A stretch of 7,454 nucleotides of DNA from Sideroxydans sp. (GCA_020057805.1 JAGVFD010000163.1:1-7454); one strand, 5' to 3'. Shown: positions 1-7,454, counted from the stretch's first letter. Made by a program: numbers and translations. Notes: generated by a model from the letters alone, not told the origin.

Positions 1-54
1 CGTCGTAACGATGGCACGGTGTATGTGCCCCTGCGTTTGGATGAGAAGCCTTAA
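1..54 (+). CDS. C-terminal end of an upstream gene, possibly a Do/MucD-type periplasmic serine protease (partial)
   Basis: Only the last 17 codons and a TAA stop at 52-54 are inside the window. They read RRNDGTVYVPLRLDEKP. A basic pair followed by a short hydrophobic beta strand (VYVPLRL) at the very end resembles the closing strand of the second PDZ domain in Do-family (DegP/DegQ/MucD) proteases. A mucD-like gene is also the usual neighbour upstream of lepA in many Betaproteobacteria. Both points are inference from family knowledge: 17 residues are too few for a secure assignment, and no catalytic residue is visible. Another small gene, such as a glutaredoxin-like one, remains possible. The gene ends 164 nt before lepA, so lepA may have its own promoter or be read through from here. 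Confidence 0.45.
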   Translation, partial: RRNDGTVYVPLRLDEKP

Positions 55-125
55 GCAACCAAGGTACAGCTACGTAACCCCACAAAATCGGCTAAAATCC
101 GCGCCTTTCGCAACCGCCGCACTAG

Positions 126-201
126 TCCCACCTGCCTAACCTAAAACGGATGGGCGTTTGCTCTCTTTACGGGGAGAGTAGGCTTGGGTGAGGCAGTGGG
201 A
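126..201 (+). repeat. Imperfect inverted repeat / folded leader element upstream of lepA
   Basis: The outer arms are 126-137 (TCCCACCTGCCT) and 191-201 (AGGCAGTGGGA). They pair over 11 bp with a single bulged C at 132, and 8 of the pairs are G-C. Inside, CCTA (140-143) can pair with TAGG (179-182). That short stem closes two adjacent hairpins: AAAC/GTTT (144-147/156-159) and CTCTC/GAGAG (161-165/174-178). The result is a branched, cloverleaf-like fold ending 17 nt before the lepA start codon. The 3' half (CTCTC, a short loop, GGAGAG, then TTGGGTGAGG) resembles, from memory, the dispersed GGGAGAGGG-TTGGGGTGAGGG repeats found between genes of many proteobacteria. It could be a degraded REP-like repeat, or an RNA leader affecting lepA translation. 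The arms are seen directly; the function is unknown. Confidence 0.5.
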
Positions 202-218
202 TTTTATAAAAGAGCCTC

Positions 219-2012
219 ATGCAACATATCCGCAATTTTTCCATTATCGCTCACATTGATCACGGCAAATCTACGCTGGCGGATCGCATTATTCACCTCT
301 GTGGCGGCTTGTCTGACCGCGAAATGGAAGCACAAGTGCTGGACTCGATGGACATCGAGCGTGAGCGCGGTATCACCATCAAAGCGCAAACTGCCGCCTT
401 GAATTACAAGGCGCGTGACGGGCAGATTTACAACCTCAACTTAATTGATACCCCAGGACACGTGGACTTCTCTTATGAAGTGTCGCGCTCACTTTCGGCC
501 TGTGAAGGCGCACTGTTAGTGGTAGATGCCTCGCAAGGCGTTGAGGCGCAAACCGTGGCCAACTGTTATACCGCACTCGATTTGGGAGTGGAGGTCGTGC
601 CGGTTTTGAACAAAATTGATTTGCCTTCGGCCAATCCAGACAATGCGATTGCCGAGATTGAAGATGTGATTGGCATTGACGCGCACGATGCGGTGCAGTG
701 TTCTGCTAAAACGGGGCTGGGCGTGCAAGACGTCATCGAGGCCATGATTGCCAAAGTACCTGCGCCCAAAGGTGATGTTGCTGCGCCGTTGCAAGGACTC
801 ATCATCGACTCGTGGTTTGATAACTATGTGGGCGTGGTGATGCTGGTGCGCATTGTGAATGGCACACTCAAGCCTAAAGAAAAAATTCTGTTCATGGCGA
901 ATGGTGCGCAACATCTCACCGAAAACTTGGGCGTGTTCACGCCTAAATCGCAGCCGCGTGATTCCTTGTCAGCAGGGCAGGTGGGCTTTGTGATTGCAGG
1001 AATCAAAGAGTTAAAAGATGCCAAAGTGGGCGACACCATTACTTCGGTGATGCGTCCTGCAAGCAGTGCGCTGCCGGGCTTCAAAGAAGTGCAGCCGCAA
1101 GTGTTTGCGGGGCTGTTTCCGGTGGAATCCAATCAGTACGAAGCCCTGCGGGACTCGCTAGAAAAGCTTAAATTAAACGATGCGTCACTGCTGTATGAGC
1201 CTGAAGTATCGCAAGCTTTAGGCTTTGGCTTTCGCTGCGGATTCCTCGGTTTGTTGCACATGGAAATTGTGCAAGAACGTTTAGAGCGCGAGTTCGACAT
1301 GGACTTAATTACCACCGCGCCTACCGTTATTTACGAAGTCGTGATGCGTGATGGCAGCATCTTGATGGTGGACAATCCCTCCAAATTACCCGATGTATCA
1401 AAAACGGAAGAGATTCGCGAGCCCATCGTGGATGTGAATTTGTATATGCCGCAAGAATATGTAGGCGCGGTGATTACCCTGTGTACGCAGAAGCGCGGCT
1501 TGCAAAAGGACATTAGCTATCACGGCAAGCAGGTGTTGCTGAAATATGAAATGCCTATGGGCGAAATCGTGATGGATTTTTTCGACAAGTTGAAGTCGGT
1601 ATCGCGTGGCTACGCCTCAATGGATTACGAGTTCAAAGAATATCGTTCGGCGGATGTGGTGAAGGTGGACATCCTTATCAATAGTGAGAAGGTAGATGCG
1701 CTATCTATCATCGTGCATCGTGCTAATAGTCAGCATCGTGGTCGCGAAGTTGCGGCCAAAATGCGCGAATTGATTCCTCGTCAAATGTTCGATGTGGCAA
1801 TTCAAGCCGCTATCGGCGCCAACATTATTTCGCGTGAAAACGTAAAGGCGTTGCGTAAGAACGTATTGGCTAAATGTTATGGCGGTGACATTTCGCGCAA
1901 ACGTAAGCTGTTGGAAAAGCAAAAGGCGGGTAAGAAGCGCATGAAGCAAGTGGGTAGTGTAGAAATTCCACAAGAGGCGTTCTTGGCTATTTTGCGCGTT
2001 GACGATAAATAA
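219..2012 (+). CDS. lepA: Elongation factor 4 (LepA), ribosome-associated translational GTPase
   Basis: LepA/EF4 is an EF-G-like GTPase that binds the ribosome; it has been linked to back-translocation under stress and to initiation and 30S biogenesis. The 597-residue length is normal for the family. GTPase motifs are intact: P-loop AHIDHGKS (11-18), the switch I segment RGITIKAQ (50-57), DTPGH (77-81) with the catalytic His81, NKID (131-134) and SAKTG (162-166). EF-G-like domains follow, ending in the LepA-specific basic C-terminal domain, with [21 protein letters not shown] near the end as in other LepA proteins. The start at 219 gives the standard N-terminus [12 protein letters not shown] and has a weak AAGAG Shine-Dalgarno at 210-214. 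It is the first gene of the cluster with a sizeable non-coding region in front. lepB follows after 15 nt, so the two are very likely co-transcribed. Confidence 0.98.
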   Translation: MQHIRNFSIIAHIDHGKSTLADRIIHLCGGLSDREMEAQVLDSMDIERERGITIKAQTAALNYKARDGQIYNLNLIDTPGHVDFSYEVSRSLSACEGALLVVDASQGVEAQTVANCYTALDLGVEVVPVLNKIDLPSANPDNAIAEIEDVIGIDAHDAVQCSAKTGLGVQDVIEAMIAKVPAPKGDVAAPLQGLIIDSWFDNYVGVVMLVRIVNGTLKPKEKILFMANGAQHLTENLGVFTPKSQPRDSLSAGQVGFVIAGIKELKDAKVGDTITSVMRPASSALPGFKEVQPQVFAGLFPVESNQYEALRDSLEKLKLNDASLLYEPEVSQALGFGFRCGFLGLLHMEIVQERLEREFDMDLITTAPTVIYEVVMRDGSILMVDNPSKLPDVSKTEEIREPIVDVNLYMPQEYVGAVITLCTQKRGLQKDISYHGKQVLLKYEMPMGEIVMDFFDKLKSVSRGYASMDYEFKEYRSADVVKVDILINSEKVDALSIIVHRANSQHRGREVAAKMRELIPRQMFDVAIQAAIGANIISRENVKALRKNVLAKCYGGDISRKRKLLEKQKAGKKRMKQVGSVEIPQEAFLAILRVDDK

Positions 2013-2027
2013 GCGGAGCAGGAAAAA

Positions 2028-2831
2028 ATGACGTTTGCACTTATTCTGTTTTCACTTTTGCTGGTCACCGGGTTGGTGTGGTTGCTGGATCGTTTTGTGT
2101 TGCGTGCGCAACGCGTTACAGGCAGCAAAGAGCCTTGGTGGATCGAGTATTCCAAAAGTTTTTTTCCAGTGATTCTTGCGGTATTTGTATTCCGTTCTTT
2201 TGTGGTCGAACCCTTCAAAATCCCGTCTAGTTCAATGGTGCCTACTTTACATGTGGGCGATTTCATTTTGGTCAATCGTTATACCTATGGGCTGCGCTTA
2301 CCTATCGTCAATAAAAAAGTGCTTGAGATTAATCAGCCGCAGCGCGGCGACGTGATGGTGTTCCATTACCCTAATGAACCCACCATTGATTACATCAAAC
2401 GCGTGGTCGGTGTGCCGGGTGATGAGCTGGTTTATCGTGATAAGCAGCTGTGGGTGAATGGGGTAGAGCAAGTAAAACAGCGTGGCGAGGATTACAATTT
2501 TCTGGAAAGTGGTTTGAACTTTGTGCATACCGAGCAATACATCGAAAACTTGACGGGTAAACCACATCCCGTTCTTATCAACCCCGATATGCCCTCCATT
2601 CACTTGGCTAATGTGGATGAATTTCCGCTACATGAGCAGTGCAGTTATAGTGCGCAAGAAATGCGCTGCACGGTACCCGCAGGACATTACTTTATGATGG
2701 GCGACAATCGTGATAACAGTCGAGACAGTCGTTATTGGGGATTTGTGCCAGATGAAATGATTGTAGGTAAAGCGTTTTTCATTTGGATGAATTTTGGTGA
2801 GTTGCAGCGCGTGGGTTTAAGTATCAATTAA
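2028..2831 (+). CDS. lepB: Signal peptidase I (leader peptidase)
   Basis: This inner-membrane serine protease cuts signal peptides from exported proteins on the periplasmic side, using a Ser-Lys dyad. The 267-residue protein has two hydrophobic helices (about 3-20 and 44-60), matching the two-helix topology of Gram-negative enzymes. The first box, PSSSMVPTL, carries the nucleophile Ser69. The second, YIKRVVGVPGD (122-132), carries the general base Lys124. The last box, GDNRDNSRDSR (225-235), is canonical. It is shorter than the E. coli enzyme (about 324 residues) but in the usual range for the family. Two cysteines (205 and 214) lie in the loop before the last box and may form a disulfide like the one in E. 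coli LepB; this is inference. An AGGA Shine-Dalgarno at 2020-2023 precedes the ATG by 4 nt. The gene is 15 nt after lepA. Confidence 0.97.
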   Translation: MTFALILFSLLLVTGLVWLLDRFVLRAQRVTGSKEPWWIEYSKSFFPVILAVFVFRSFVVEPFKIPSSSMVPTLHVGDFILVNRYTYGLRLPIVNKKVLEINQPQRGDVMVFHYPNEPTIDYIKRVVGVPGDELVYRDKQLWVNGVEQVKQRGEDYNFLESGLNFVHTEQYIENLTGKPHPVLINPDMPSIHLANVDEFPLHEQCSYSAQEMRCTVPAGHYFMMGDNRDNSRDSRYWGFVPDEMIVGKAFFIWMNFGELQRVGLSIN

Positions 2832-2838
2832 TTGATGA

Positions 2839-2843
2839 AAGGA
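2839..2843 (+). promoter_or_regulatory. Ribosome binding site selecting the start of the DUF4845 gene
   Basis: AAGGA lies 6 nt upstream of the ATG at 2850. In-frame alternatives at 2832 (TTG), 2835 and 2844 (both ATG) lie before, immediately after or inside this site and have no good purine-rich site of their own at proper distance. The 2850 start also gives the expected short polar N-terminus before the membrane helix. Confidence 0.65.
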
Positions 2844-2849
2844 ATGGCA

Positions 2850-3215
2850 ATGAAATCATTCAGCAATCAACAACGTGGTGTGAGCTTTATGGGCTTTATT
2901 TTGATAGCGGCGCTGGGATTATTTCTCGTTATTTTGGGAATGAAAATGATACCTGCTTATATTCAGAGTGCGCAAATCACGTCTATTTTCAAAACGATTG
3001 CGGCAAGCCAAGAGTTGCAAACGGGCACCATTAGAGATATCAAAGCGGCGTATTCCAAGCGTGCAGATATTGATGATATTAAAGATGTAACAGTAGAAGA
3101 CATCGAAATTGAACAAGAGAGCGGCTCTTTGAAATTGAGCGCCTCCTATAAAAAAACGATTCCAGTAGCAGGTAATGTCAGCCTCTTGCTGGAGTTCAAT
3201 CCGAGTAGCAAATAA
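2850..3215 (+). CDS. Small single-pass membrane protein, DUF4845 family, unknown function
   Basis: A 121-residue protein of unknown function with the pattern I associate with DUF4845. A short polar N-terminus ending QQRG (7-10) is followed by one hydrophobic helix (about 11-31) and the motif [10 protein letters not shown] (30-39). A soluble alpha/beta domain follows, rich in acidic residues ([18 protein letters not shown]). The helix and positive N-terminal side predict an inner-membrane protein with the bulk in the periplasm. DUF4845 genes are commonly found between lepB and rnc in Beta- and Gammaproteobacteria, and that is exactly the position here: 18 nt after lepB and 8 nt before rnc. The reading frame is open from a TTG at 2832, giving 127 residues, but the Shine-Dalgarno at 2839-2843 favours 2850. 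The QRGVSFMGF segment resembles the start of type IV pilin-like proteins, without the usual Glu at position +5. Confidence 0.85.
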   Translation: MKSFSNQQRGVSFMGFILIAALGLFLVILGMKMIPAYIQSAQITSIFKTIAASQELQTGTIRDIKAAYSKRADIDDIKDVTVEDIEIEQESGSLKLSASYKKTIPVAGNVSLLLEFNPSSK

Positions 3216-3223
3216 TTATCTCA

Positions 3224-3892
3224 ATGAAACACGCGGCACTGTGTCGGCAAATTAACTATCAATTTGCGCAACCCACACTGTTGCAGCGTGCGCTCACGCA
3301 TCGCAGTTACAGCGCAGGACATAACGAACGCTTGGAGTTTCTGGGCGACAGCGTACTCAACTGCGTGATTGCTAAGTATCTGTTTCAAACTTTCCCCGAC
3401 GTTAATGAAGGTGATTTATCGCGTTTGCGTTCTAACTTGGTGAACCAACAAACACTCGCTTTACTTGCGCAACAATTAAATCTAGGCGACTACTTATACT
3501 TGGGTGAAGGCGAGCTGAAGAGTGCAGGGGCGAGTAGGCCGTCTATTTTGGCGGACGCGGTAGAGGCTATTCTGGGTGCAGTTTTGTTGGATGCAGACTT
3601 TGTCGCTGCGGAAAAAGTGGTGCTGGGTTTGTATGTTCCCTTCATCGCAAAAACAGATTTAGCGACACTCGGAAAGGACGCTAAAACCCTGCTCCAAGAG
3701 TATTTGCAAGGTCGCAAAATGGCGTTGCCGCAATACGCGGTAGTGCAGATTAAAGGTGAAGCGCACGCGCAAACGTTTGTGGTGTCGTGTGTCATTTCGA
3801 AACTCAACATCACCACCCAAGGCGAGGGTGCAACCCGCCGCCTTGCCGAACAAGGTGCCGCTGAAACGGCTTACAAGAGAATACAACCATGA
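3224..3892 (+). CDS. rnc: Ribonuclease III
   Basis: RNase III cuts double-stranded RNA and processes the 30S rRNA precursor and some mRNAs, working as a homodimer with magnesium. The 222-residue length is normal. The signature [12 protein letters not shown] (34-45) contains metal-binding Glu38 and Asp42, and SILADAVEA (107-115) contains Asp111 and Glu114, so all four catalytic acidic residues are present. A double-stranded RNA binding domain follows the linker from about residue 153 ([12 protein letters not shown]) and ends with [16 protein letters not shown]. The start at 3224 aligns with the E. coli N-terminus, but the bases in front (TAATTATCTCA) contain no Shine-Dalgarno. Translation is probably coupled to the DUF4845 gene, whose stop is 8 nt upstream. 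The stop codon overlaps the era start (ATGA). Confidence 0.97.
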   Translation: MKHAALCRQINYQFAQPTLLQRALTHRSYSAGHNERLEFLGDSVLNCVIAKYLFQTFPDVNEGDLSRLRSNLVNQQTLALLAQQLNLGDYLYLGEGELKSAGASRPSILADAVEAILGAVLLDADFVAAEKVVLGLYVPFIAKTDLATLGKDAKTLLQEYLQGRKMALPQYAVVQIKGEAHAQTFVVSCVISKLNITTQGEGATRRLAEQGAAETAYKRIQP

Positions 3893-4782
3893 CTGAAACT
3901 CAAAATACACACAGCGGTTTTATCGCCATTGTGGGGCGTCCGAATGTAGGCAAATCGACTTTGCTTAATCATCTTATTGGGCAAAAAATTAGCATCACTT
4001 CGCGCAAGGCACAGACCACGCGCCATCGCATCACCGGCATCCTGACCGAAGATAAAACACAATTTGTTTTTGTCGATACGCCAGGCTTTCAAACGCAGCA
4101 CACCAATGCACTCAATCGCAGTATGAATCGAGTCGTAACCAACAGCCTGCGTGAAGTGAATGTGGTGTTGTTCGTATTAGAAGCGCGCCACTTTGATGAG
4201 CGCGACAAACAAGTGTTGGAATTGTTGCCGCAAGATCGCCCTGTCATTCTCGTCATCAACAAAGCCGATTTGATGCAGGATAAAAACGAGCTCCTGCCCT
4301 TCATTCAAGAGATTGCTGCTTTGCGCCATTTCGCCGCCATCGTGCCGGTGAGTGCGCGCCAAGATAAACATCTAGACACCTTGTTGGCCGCGATTCGTCC
4401 ATTTTTGCCAGAAGGCGAACACTTGTACGCCGAGGATGACATCACCGACCGTAACGAACGTTTTTTGGCGGCCGAAATGTTGCGCGAAAAAGTATTCCGC
4501 TTCACGGGTGATGAATTGCCTTATTCGGTCAGCGTCGTCATTGAGCAATTCCAAATGGAAGGTAAATTGCGTCGCATTCACGCCGCCATCTTGGTGGATA
4601 AAGATGCGCACAAGGCTATGCTCATCGGCAGCAAAGGCGAAAAACTTAAAGAAATCGCCACGCAAGCGCGCCTCGACATGGAAAAACTATTCGACGGAAA
4701 AGTGTTTCTTGAAGTGTTCGTCAAAGTGCGTAGTGGTTGGGCAGACAGCGCGCAGATGTTGAAGTCATTGGGGTATGAGTAA
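3889..4782 (+). CDS. era: GTPase Era, 30S ribosome assembly factor
   Basis: Era binds the 3' end of 16S rRNA and acts in maturation of the small ribosomal subunit; it is essential in many bacteria. The 297-residue protein shows the G domain followed by a KH RNA-binding domain. G1 is GRPNVGKS (16-23). The segment [14 protein letters not shown] (38-51), which holds switch I, is typical of Era. G3 is DTPG (63-66) and G4 is NKAD (124-127). The KH domain carries the GxxG loop as GSKG (247-250) in [16 protein letters not shown], and the C-terminus ([17 protein letters not shown]) is canonical. Its KH core reads EVFVKV where many orthologues have a Trp (WVKV); this is probably harmless. The ATG overlaps the rnc stop by 4 nt, so the two are translationally coupled, as is usual for the rnc-era pair. 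The 3' end overlaps recO by 8 nt. Confidence 0.98.
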   Translation: MTETQNTHSGFIAIVGRPNVGKSTLLNHLIGQKISITSRKAQTTRHRITGILTEDKTQFVFVDTPGFQTQHTNALNRSMNRVVTNSLREVNVVLFVLEARHFDERDKQVLELLPQDRPVILVINKADLMQDKNELLPFIQEIAALRHFAAIVPVSARQDKHLDTLLAAIRPFLPEGEHLYAEDDITDRNERFLAAEMLREKVFRFTGDELPYSVSVVIEQFQMEGKLRRIHAAILVDKDAHKAMLIGSKGEKLKEIATQARLDMEKLFDGKVFLEVFVKVRSGWADSAQMLKSLGYE

Positions 4783-5500
4783 TTCCAAGCAACGCATTCA
4801 GGATGAACTTTCCTTCGTCCTGCACAACTACCCGTTCCGCGAAACCAGTTTAGTCATCGAGGTGTTCAGTCGGCAATACGGGCGCGTGCCTTTGGTGGCA
4901 CGCGGCGCCCGTCGCCCGCGCTCGGTGTTGCGTGGGCTGTTGATGAGTTTTCAGCCGCTCGCCTTAAGTTGGTTTGGTAAGCACGAATTGCGTACCTTGC
5001 ACAGCGCCGAGTGGCAGGGCGGGCAGCCGCAATTGCAAGGCACAGCGCTACTGTGCGGTTTTTATCTGAATGAATTAATTTTGAATTTAATGGCGCGCGA
5101 CGATCCTCACGCCAGCTTGTTTGACTATTACCAGCAGACCTTGCAGCGCCTTGCCCAAGAGACGGATCACGCATTCACCCTGCGTTGTTTCGAAAAGCAC
5201 ATGTTGCAAGAACTCGGCTATGCCCTGCCGTTAGAGCATGAAGCGGGGTCGGACAAGCCCATTGTGTCCACGCAAACCTATCGCTATATACTCGAACACG
5301 GTGCGATTGTTGAAACGCCCGATGCCACGCAAGGCATGTCCATTGCGGGTAAGACGCTGTTGGATATGGCGGCAGACGATTATCGTGATGTGAATAGCGC
5401 GCGTCAGAGCAAGCAATTGATACGCATGCTGCTCGACCATTATCTGGCGGGAAAGCCGTTGCACACGCGTGAACTGATGCGAGATTTGCAGAAGCTGTAA
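4775..5500 (+). CDS. recO: DNA repair protein RecO
   Basis: RecO acts with RecR to load RecA onto SSB-coated single-stranded DNA in the RecF pathway and can anneal complementary strands. The 241-residue length is usual. The N-terminal OB-fold region shows the typical [20 protein letters not shown] (14-33), then [14 protein letters not shown] (35-48), with basic residues expected to contact DNA. The rest is the helical domain, ending with the family-type [11 protein letters not shown]. There is no cysteine cluster of the kind that forms the zinc site in some Gram-positive RecO proteins, as expected for this group. The ATG at 4775 lies inside the end of era (8 nt overlap). Only a GGGG run almost touching the start codon could act as a ribosome site, so coupling to era is likely. 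No other gene follows for 119 nt. Confidence 0.95.
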   Translation: MSNSKQRIQDELSFVLHNYPFRETSLVIEVFSRQYGRVPLVARGARRPRSVLRGLLMSFQPLALSWFGKHELRTLHSAEWQGGQPQLQGTALLCGFYLNELILNLMARDDPHASLFDYYQQTLQRLAQETDHAFTLRCFEKHMLQELGYALPLEHEAGSDKPIVSTQTYRYILEHGAIVETPDATQGMSIAGKTLLDMAADDYRDVNSARQSKQLIRMLLDHYLAGKPLHTRELMRDLQKL

Positions 5501-5509
5501 AAACGTTAT

Positions 5510-5598
5510 CCGCAGATTTAGTAGATTGACGCAGATTAAAGTCCACACCGCATTTTTTGATTTTGCTTTTAATCTGTGGAAATCTGCGCAATCTGGGC
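5510..5598 (+). repeat. Palindromic intergenic repeat made of six CAGATT/AATCTG hexamers
   Basis: The left arm (5510-5540) and the right arm (5568-5598) are inverted copies matching at 23 of 31 positions, separated by a 27-nt spacer (5541-5567). Each arm has three hexamers spaced 9-10 nt apart. On the left these are CAGATT at 5513, TAGATT at 5522 and CAGATT at 5532. On the right AATCTG occurs at 5571, 5581 and 5590. The spacing is close to one helical turn. From memory, it resembles the CCGCAGATTACGCAGATT-type sequences scattered between genes in many bacterial genomes; I could not check this. It fills most of the gap between recO and pdxJ. As RNA it would form a long imperfect stem-loop. It might terminate or stabilise the transcript, or simply be an inserted dispersed repeat. 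Confidence 0.65.
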
Positions 5599-5619
5599 AC
5601 AAAAAAAGAAAGTAGAAAA

Positions 5620-6336
5620 ATGATCAAACTCGGACTTAACATCGACCACGTTGCTACCCTGCGCCAAGCGCGCGGCGCACGTTATCCCAACCTCGTACGT
5701 GCCGCACTTATCTGTGAAGAAGCGGGGGCGGATGCCATCACCATCCATCTGCGCGAGGATCGTCGCCATATTCAAGATGCCGATGTGGATGTGCTACGCG
5801 GCATGTTGCAAACGCGTATGAACCTAGAATGCGCCGTCACCGATGAGATGATAGACAGCGCCGTGCGCGTGAAGCCGCATGACATCTGCCTCGTACCCGA
5901 GAAGCGTGAAGAGCTCACCACCGAAGGCGGTCTAGACGTCATCAAACATTTTGTTGCCGTGCAACGCGCCACACAACGCTGCACCGAGGCAGGCATTCGC
6001 GTTTCGCTATTCATCGACGCAGACGAACGGCAACTGGATGCCGCCAAAAAAGCTGGCGCACCTGTTGTGGAAATTCACACCGGAAAATATGCCGACACTG
6101 ATAGCGTACCAACACGCGAGGCTGAACTGGCGCGCATTCAACGCGCCGTCGCCTATGGTCACAGCATTGGCTTACAAATGAACGCGGGGCACGGCCTCAA
6201 CTATCACAACGTCCAAGCCATTGTCGCTATTCCGCATATTGCTGAATTGAATATTGGTCACGCCATTGTTGCAGAGGCGGTATTCATTGGATTGGAACAA
6301 GCGGTGAAGAAGATGAAGGCCTTGCTCGTCCCATGA
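5620..6336 (+). CDS. pdxJ: Pyridoxine 5'-phosphate synthase
   Basis: PdxJ joins 1-deoxy-D-xylulose 5-phosphate with 3-amino-1-hydroxyacetone 1-phosphate to make pyridoxine 5'-phosphate, the ring-closing step of the DXP-dependent vitamin B6 pathway. It is a cytosolic TIM-barrel enzyme. The protein is 238 residues when started at 5620, close to the 243 of E. coli. The N-terminus [16 protein letters not shown] is canonical. The catalytic residues expected from E. coli are present: His43 in [12 protein letters not shown], Glu70 in TRMNLE, and His191 in [11 protein letters not shown]. Other family segments are [17 protein letters not shown] and SLFIDADE. The frame is open from an ATG at 5557, but that would add 21 residues encoded by the palindromic repeat, so 5620 is preferred; a weak AGAAAG lies 7 nt before it. 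The stop overlaps acpS. Confidence 0.97.
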   Translation: MIKLGLNIDHVATLRQARGARYPNLVRAALICEEAGADAITIHLREDRRHIQDADVDVLRGMLQTRMNLECAVTDEMIDSAVRVKPHDICLVPEKREELTTEGGLDVIKHFVAVQRATQRCTEAGIRVSLFIDADERQLDAAKKAGAPVVEIHTGKYADTDSVPTREAELARIQRAVAYGHSIGLQMNAGHGLNYHNVQAIVAIPHIAELNIGHAIVAEAVFIGLEQAVKKMKALLVP

Positions 6337-6716
6337 TTGCTGGCATTGGCACTGACATCGTTATCGTGGCGCGCATCGAAACAGCGATGCGGCGCCATGG
6401 TGATGCCTTCGCGCAACGGATTTTGAGCGCACAAGAATTGACCGAATTTTCAGCACAAGTACATCCCGCGCGTTTTTTGGCCAAGCGTTTTGCCGCCAAA
6501 GAAGCCTTTGCCAAAGCCACGGGGCAGGGCTTGCGCCATCCGGTGACGCTGCGCAACATCACGGTTAGTCACGATGCTTTAGGCAAACCCACTTTTCTGT
6601 TTGACGATGGACTTAAGCAGCATCTGGATGAATTAAACATCTCACACCACCATTTGAGTATCAGCGACGAGCGCGATAGTGCAGTGGCCTTCGTGATTTT
6701 GGAAAGGAAAGATTGA
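6333..6716 (+). CDS. acpS: Holo-[acyl-carrier-protein] synthase
   Basis: AcpS moves the 4'-phosphopantetheine arm from coenzyme A to a serine of acyl carrier protein, switching on fatty acid synthesis. It is a small trimeric, magnesium-dependent enzyme. The 127-residue length is normal. The first motif GIGTDIV (4-10) holds the metal ligand Asp8. The second, [16 protein letters not shown] (47-62), holds Glu57 and the conserved lysines. The closing segment [18 protein letters not shown] is also typical. The ATG overlaps the pdxJ stop (ATGA), and the pdxJ-acpS pair is a long-known arrangement in proteobacteria. The stop shares one base with the nagZ start (TGATG). Confidence 0.97.
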   Translation: MIAGIGTDIVIVARIETAMRRHGDAFAQRILSAQELTEFSAQVHPARFLAKRFAAKEAFAKATGQGLRHPVTLRNITVSHDALGKPTFLFDDGLKQHLDELNISHHHLSISDERDSAVAFVILERKD

Positions 6717-7454
6717 TGGGTAACGGACCAGTCATGTTGGATGTGTTGGGTAAAACGCTCACGCCTGAGGATAAGGTACGCTTATGCCACCCTTTAGTAG
6801 GCGGCGTTATTTTGTTCGCGCGTAATTACGAATCGCCCAGCCAATTGAGCGAACTCACGGCCAGCATCCGCGCCTTGCGTACGCCGTCTCTATTGATTTC
6901 GGTGGATCACGAAGGCGGGCGAGTGCAACGCTTTCGCGATGGTTTTACACGCATCCCTCCGATGCGCGAACTGGGCAAAGCCTACGACGAAAATCCCAAA
7001 CGAGCCAAACATATGGCGCAGCAAGTGGGCTATGTGATGGCCTCGGAATTGCGTGCCTGCGGCGTTGACTTTAGTTTTACGCCCGTGCTGGATGTTGATT
7101 ACGGTGCAAGCAGTGTGATTGGTGATCGTGCGTTTCATACTGAGCCCAGCGTCATTGCCGAGTTGGCACATAGTTTGTTGATGGGCTTAAGAGAGGGCGG
7201 CATGCCGACGGTGGGCAAACATTTTCCTGGACACGGTTTTGTGTGTGCCGATTCGCATTTAGAAATTCCCGTGGACGAACGCAGCTACACCGACATTGAG
7301 TTATGTGACCTTATTCCTTTCCGCCAGATGGTGAAGTTTGGGCTGACGGCGGTGATGCCCGCGCATGTTATTTATCCCAAAATCGATCCGCGCCCTGCGG
7401 GCTTTTCCAAGGTGTGGTTGAAAGATATTTTGCGTGGCGAGTTGGGCTTTGAAG
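6716..7454 (+). CDS. nagZ: Beta-N-acetylhexosaminidase, glycoside hydrolase family 3 (5' part, runs off the window)
   Basis: NagZ removes N-acetylglucosamine from 1,6-anhydro-muropeptides in the cytoplasm during cell-wall recycling; its product feeds AmpC beta-lactamase induction in species that have it. The visible 246 codons cover about 70% of a protein usually near 340 residues. The N-terminus GPVMLDV (4-10) and [14 protein letters not shown] match E. coli NagZ closely. [11 protein letters not shown] is at 63-73. KHFPGHG (168-174), followed by DSH (179-181), gives the mobile loop with the Asp-His acid/base pair characteristic of Nag[17 protein letters not shown] is also typical. The window stops at ELGFE, just before the expected SDDLSM segment with the catalytic aspartate, so this is truncation by the window edge, not a defect. 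The ATG overlaps the acpS stop by one base and has a strong AAGGAA site at 6704-6709. Confidence 0.96.
   Translation, partial: MGNGPVMLDVLGKTLTPEDKVRLCHPLVGGVILFARNYESPSQLSELTASIRALRTPSLLISVDHEGGRVQRFRDGFTRIPPMRELGKAYDENPKRAKHMAQQVGYVMASELRACGVDFSFTPVLDVDYGASSVIGDRAFHTEPSVIAELAHSLLMGLREGGMPTVGKHFPGHGFVCADSHLEIPVDERSYTDIELCDLIPFRQMVKFGLTAVMPAHVIYPKIDPRPAGFSKVWLKDILRGELGFE

Noticed and set aside
93..98. TAAAAT as a -10 box for a lepA promoter
   Set aside because: The hexamer is a fair match, but 15-19 nt upstream there is only sequence such as CTACGT, with no -35 resemblance. A promoter in 55-218 is likely but cannot be placed.
205..210. TATAAA as a -10 box immediately before lepA
   Set aside because: It would start transcription within a few bases of the ATG. 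The only -35-like sequence (TTGGGT at 184-189) has a short 15-nt spacer.
2832..2849. Upstream TTG/ATG starts for the DUF4845 gene
   Set aside because: They lie before or around the AAGGA site at 2839-2843, which is correctly spaced only for 2850.
5510..5610. Intrinsic terminator after recO
   Set aside because: The stem-loop is followed by an A-rich stretch on the plus strand, not a T-run; the T-run lies in the loop region. No convincing terminator on either strand.
5557..5619. N-terminal extension of PdxJ from the ATG at 5557
   Set aside because: The 21 extra codons lie mostly in the palindromic repeat and do not resemble PdxJ. The family N-terminus begins at 5620.
5175..5642. Antisense open frame of 155 codons over recO and the recO-pdxJ gap
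   Set aside because: Its protein has no recognisable domain and low-complexity shadow composition, and it lies opposite a well-conserved gene. The same holds for the other minus-strand open frames in the window.
6716..7454. NagZ lacking its catalytic aspartate
   Set aside because: The SDDLSM segment is expected immediately after the last visible codon, so its absence is due to the window edge.

Overview
The window is a compact, all plus-strand run of housekeeping genes. Their order is (end of an upstream gene)-lepA-lepB-DUF4845 gene-rnc-era-recO-pdxJ-acpS-nagZ. From general knowledge, this order downstream of the rpoE/rseA/mucB/mucD-type envelope-stress genes is typical of Betaproteobacteria. 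The proteins read as ordinary proteobacterial orthologues, and moderate GC suggests a Nitrosomonadales-like lineage. The family and genus cannot be fixed from the sequence alone.

Layout. Bases 1-54 are the last 17 codons of an upstream gene, possibly a Do/MucD-type periplasmic protease. Bases 55-218 are a leader with a folded inverted-repeat element just before lepA. lepA (219-2012, ribosomal GTPase EF4) is followed after 15 nt by lepB (2028-2831, signal peptidase I). A small one-helix membrane protein of the DUF4845 type follows (best start 2850), then rnc (3224-3892, RNase III), era (3889-4782, 16S rRNA-binding GTPase) and recO (4775-5500, recombination mediator). A 119-nt gap holds a palindromic repeat built from six CAGATT-type hexamers. 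After it come pdxJ (5620-6336, pyridoxine 5'-phosphate synthase), acpS (6333-6716, holo-ACP synthase) and nagZ (6716 onward, beta-N-acetylhexosaminidase), which runs off the window end.

How the genes work together. lepA, rnc and era belong to translation and ribosome maturation. lepB serves protein export, recO DNA repair, pdxJ vitamin B6 synthesis, acpS activation of the fatty-acid carrier protein, and nagZ muropeptide recycling. They are linked mainly by transcription and translation: four of the junctions overlap by 1 to 8 nt (rnc/era, era/recO, pdxJ/acpS, acpS/nagZ). The two real non-coding gaps, before lepA and before pdxJ, are the only places where independent regulation seems likely, and each contains a palindromic element.

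I found no mobile element, CRISPR array, tRNA, rRNA, phage gene or defence gene, and no exotic new system. The points most worth a second look are the two palindromic intergenic elements and the pilin-like N-terminus of the DUF4845 protein.
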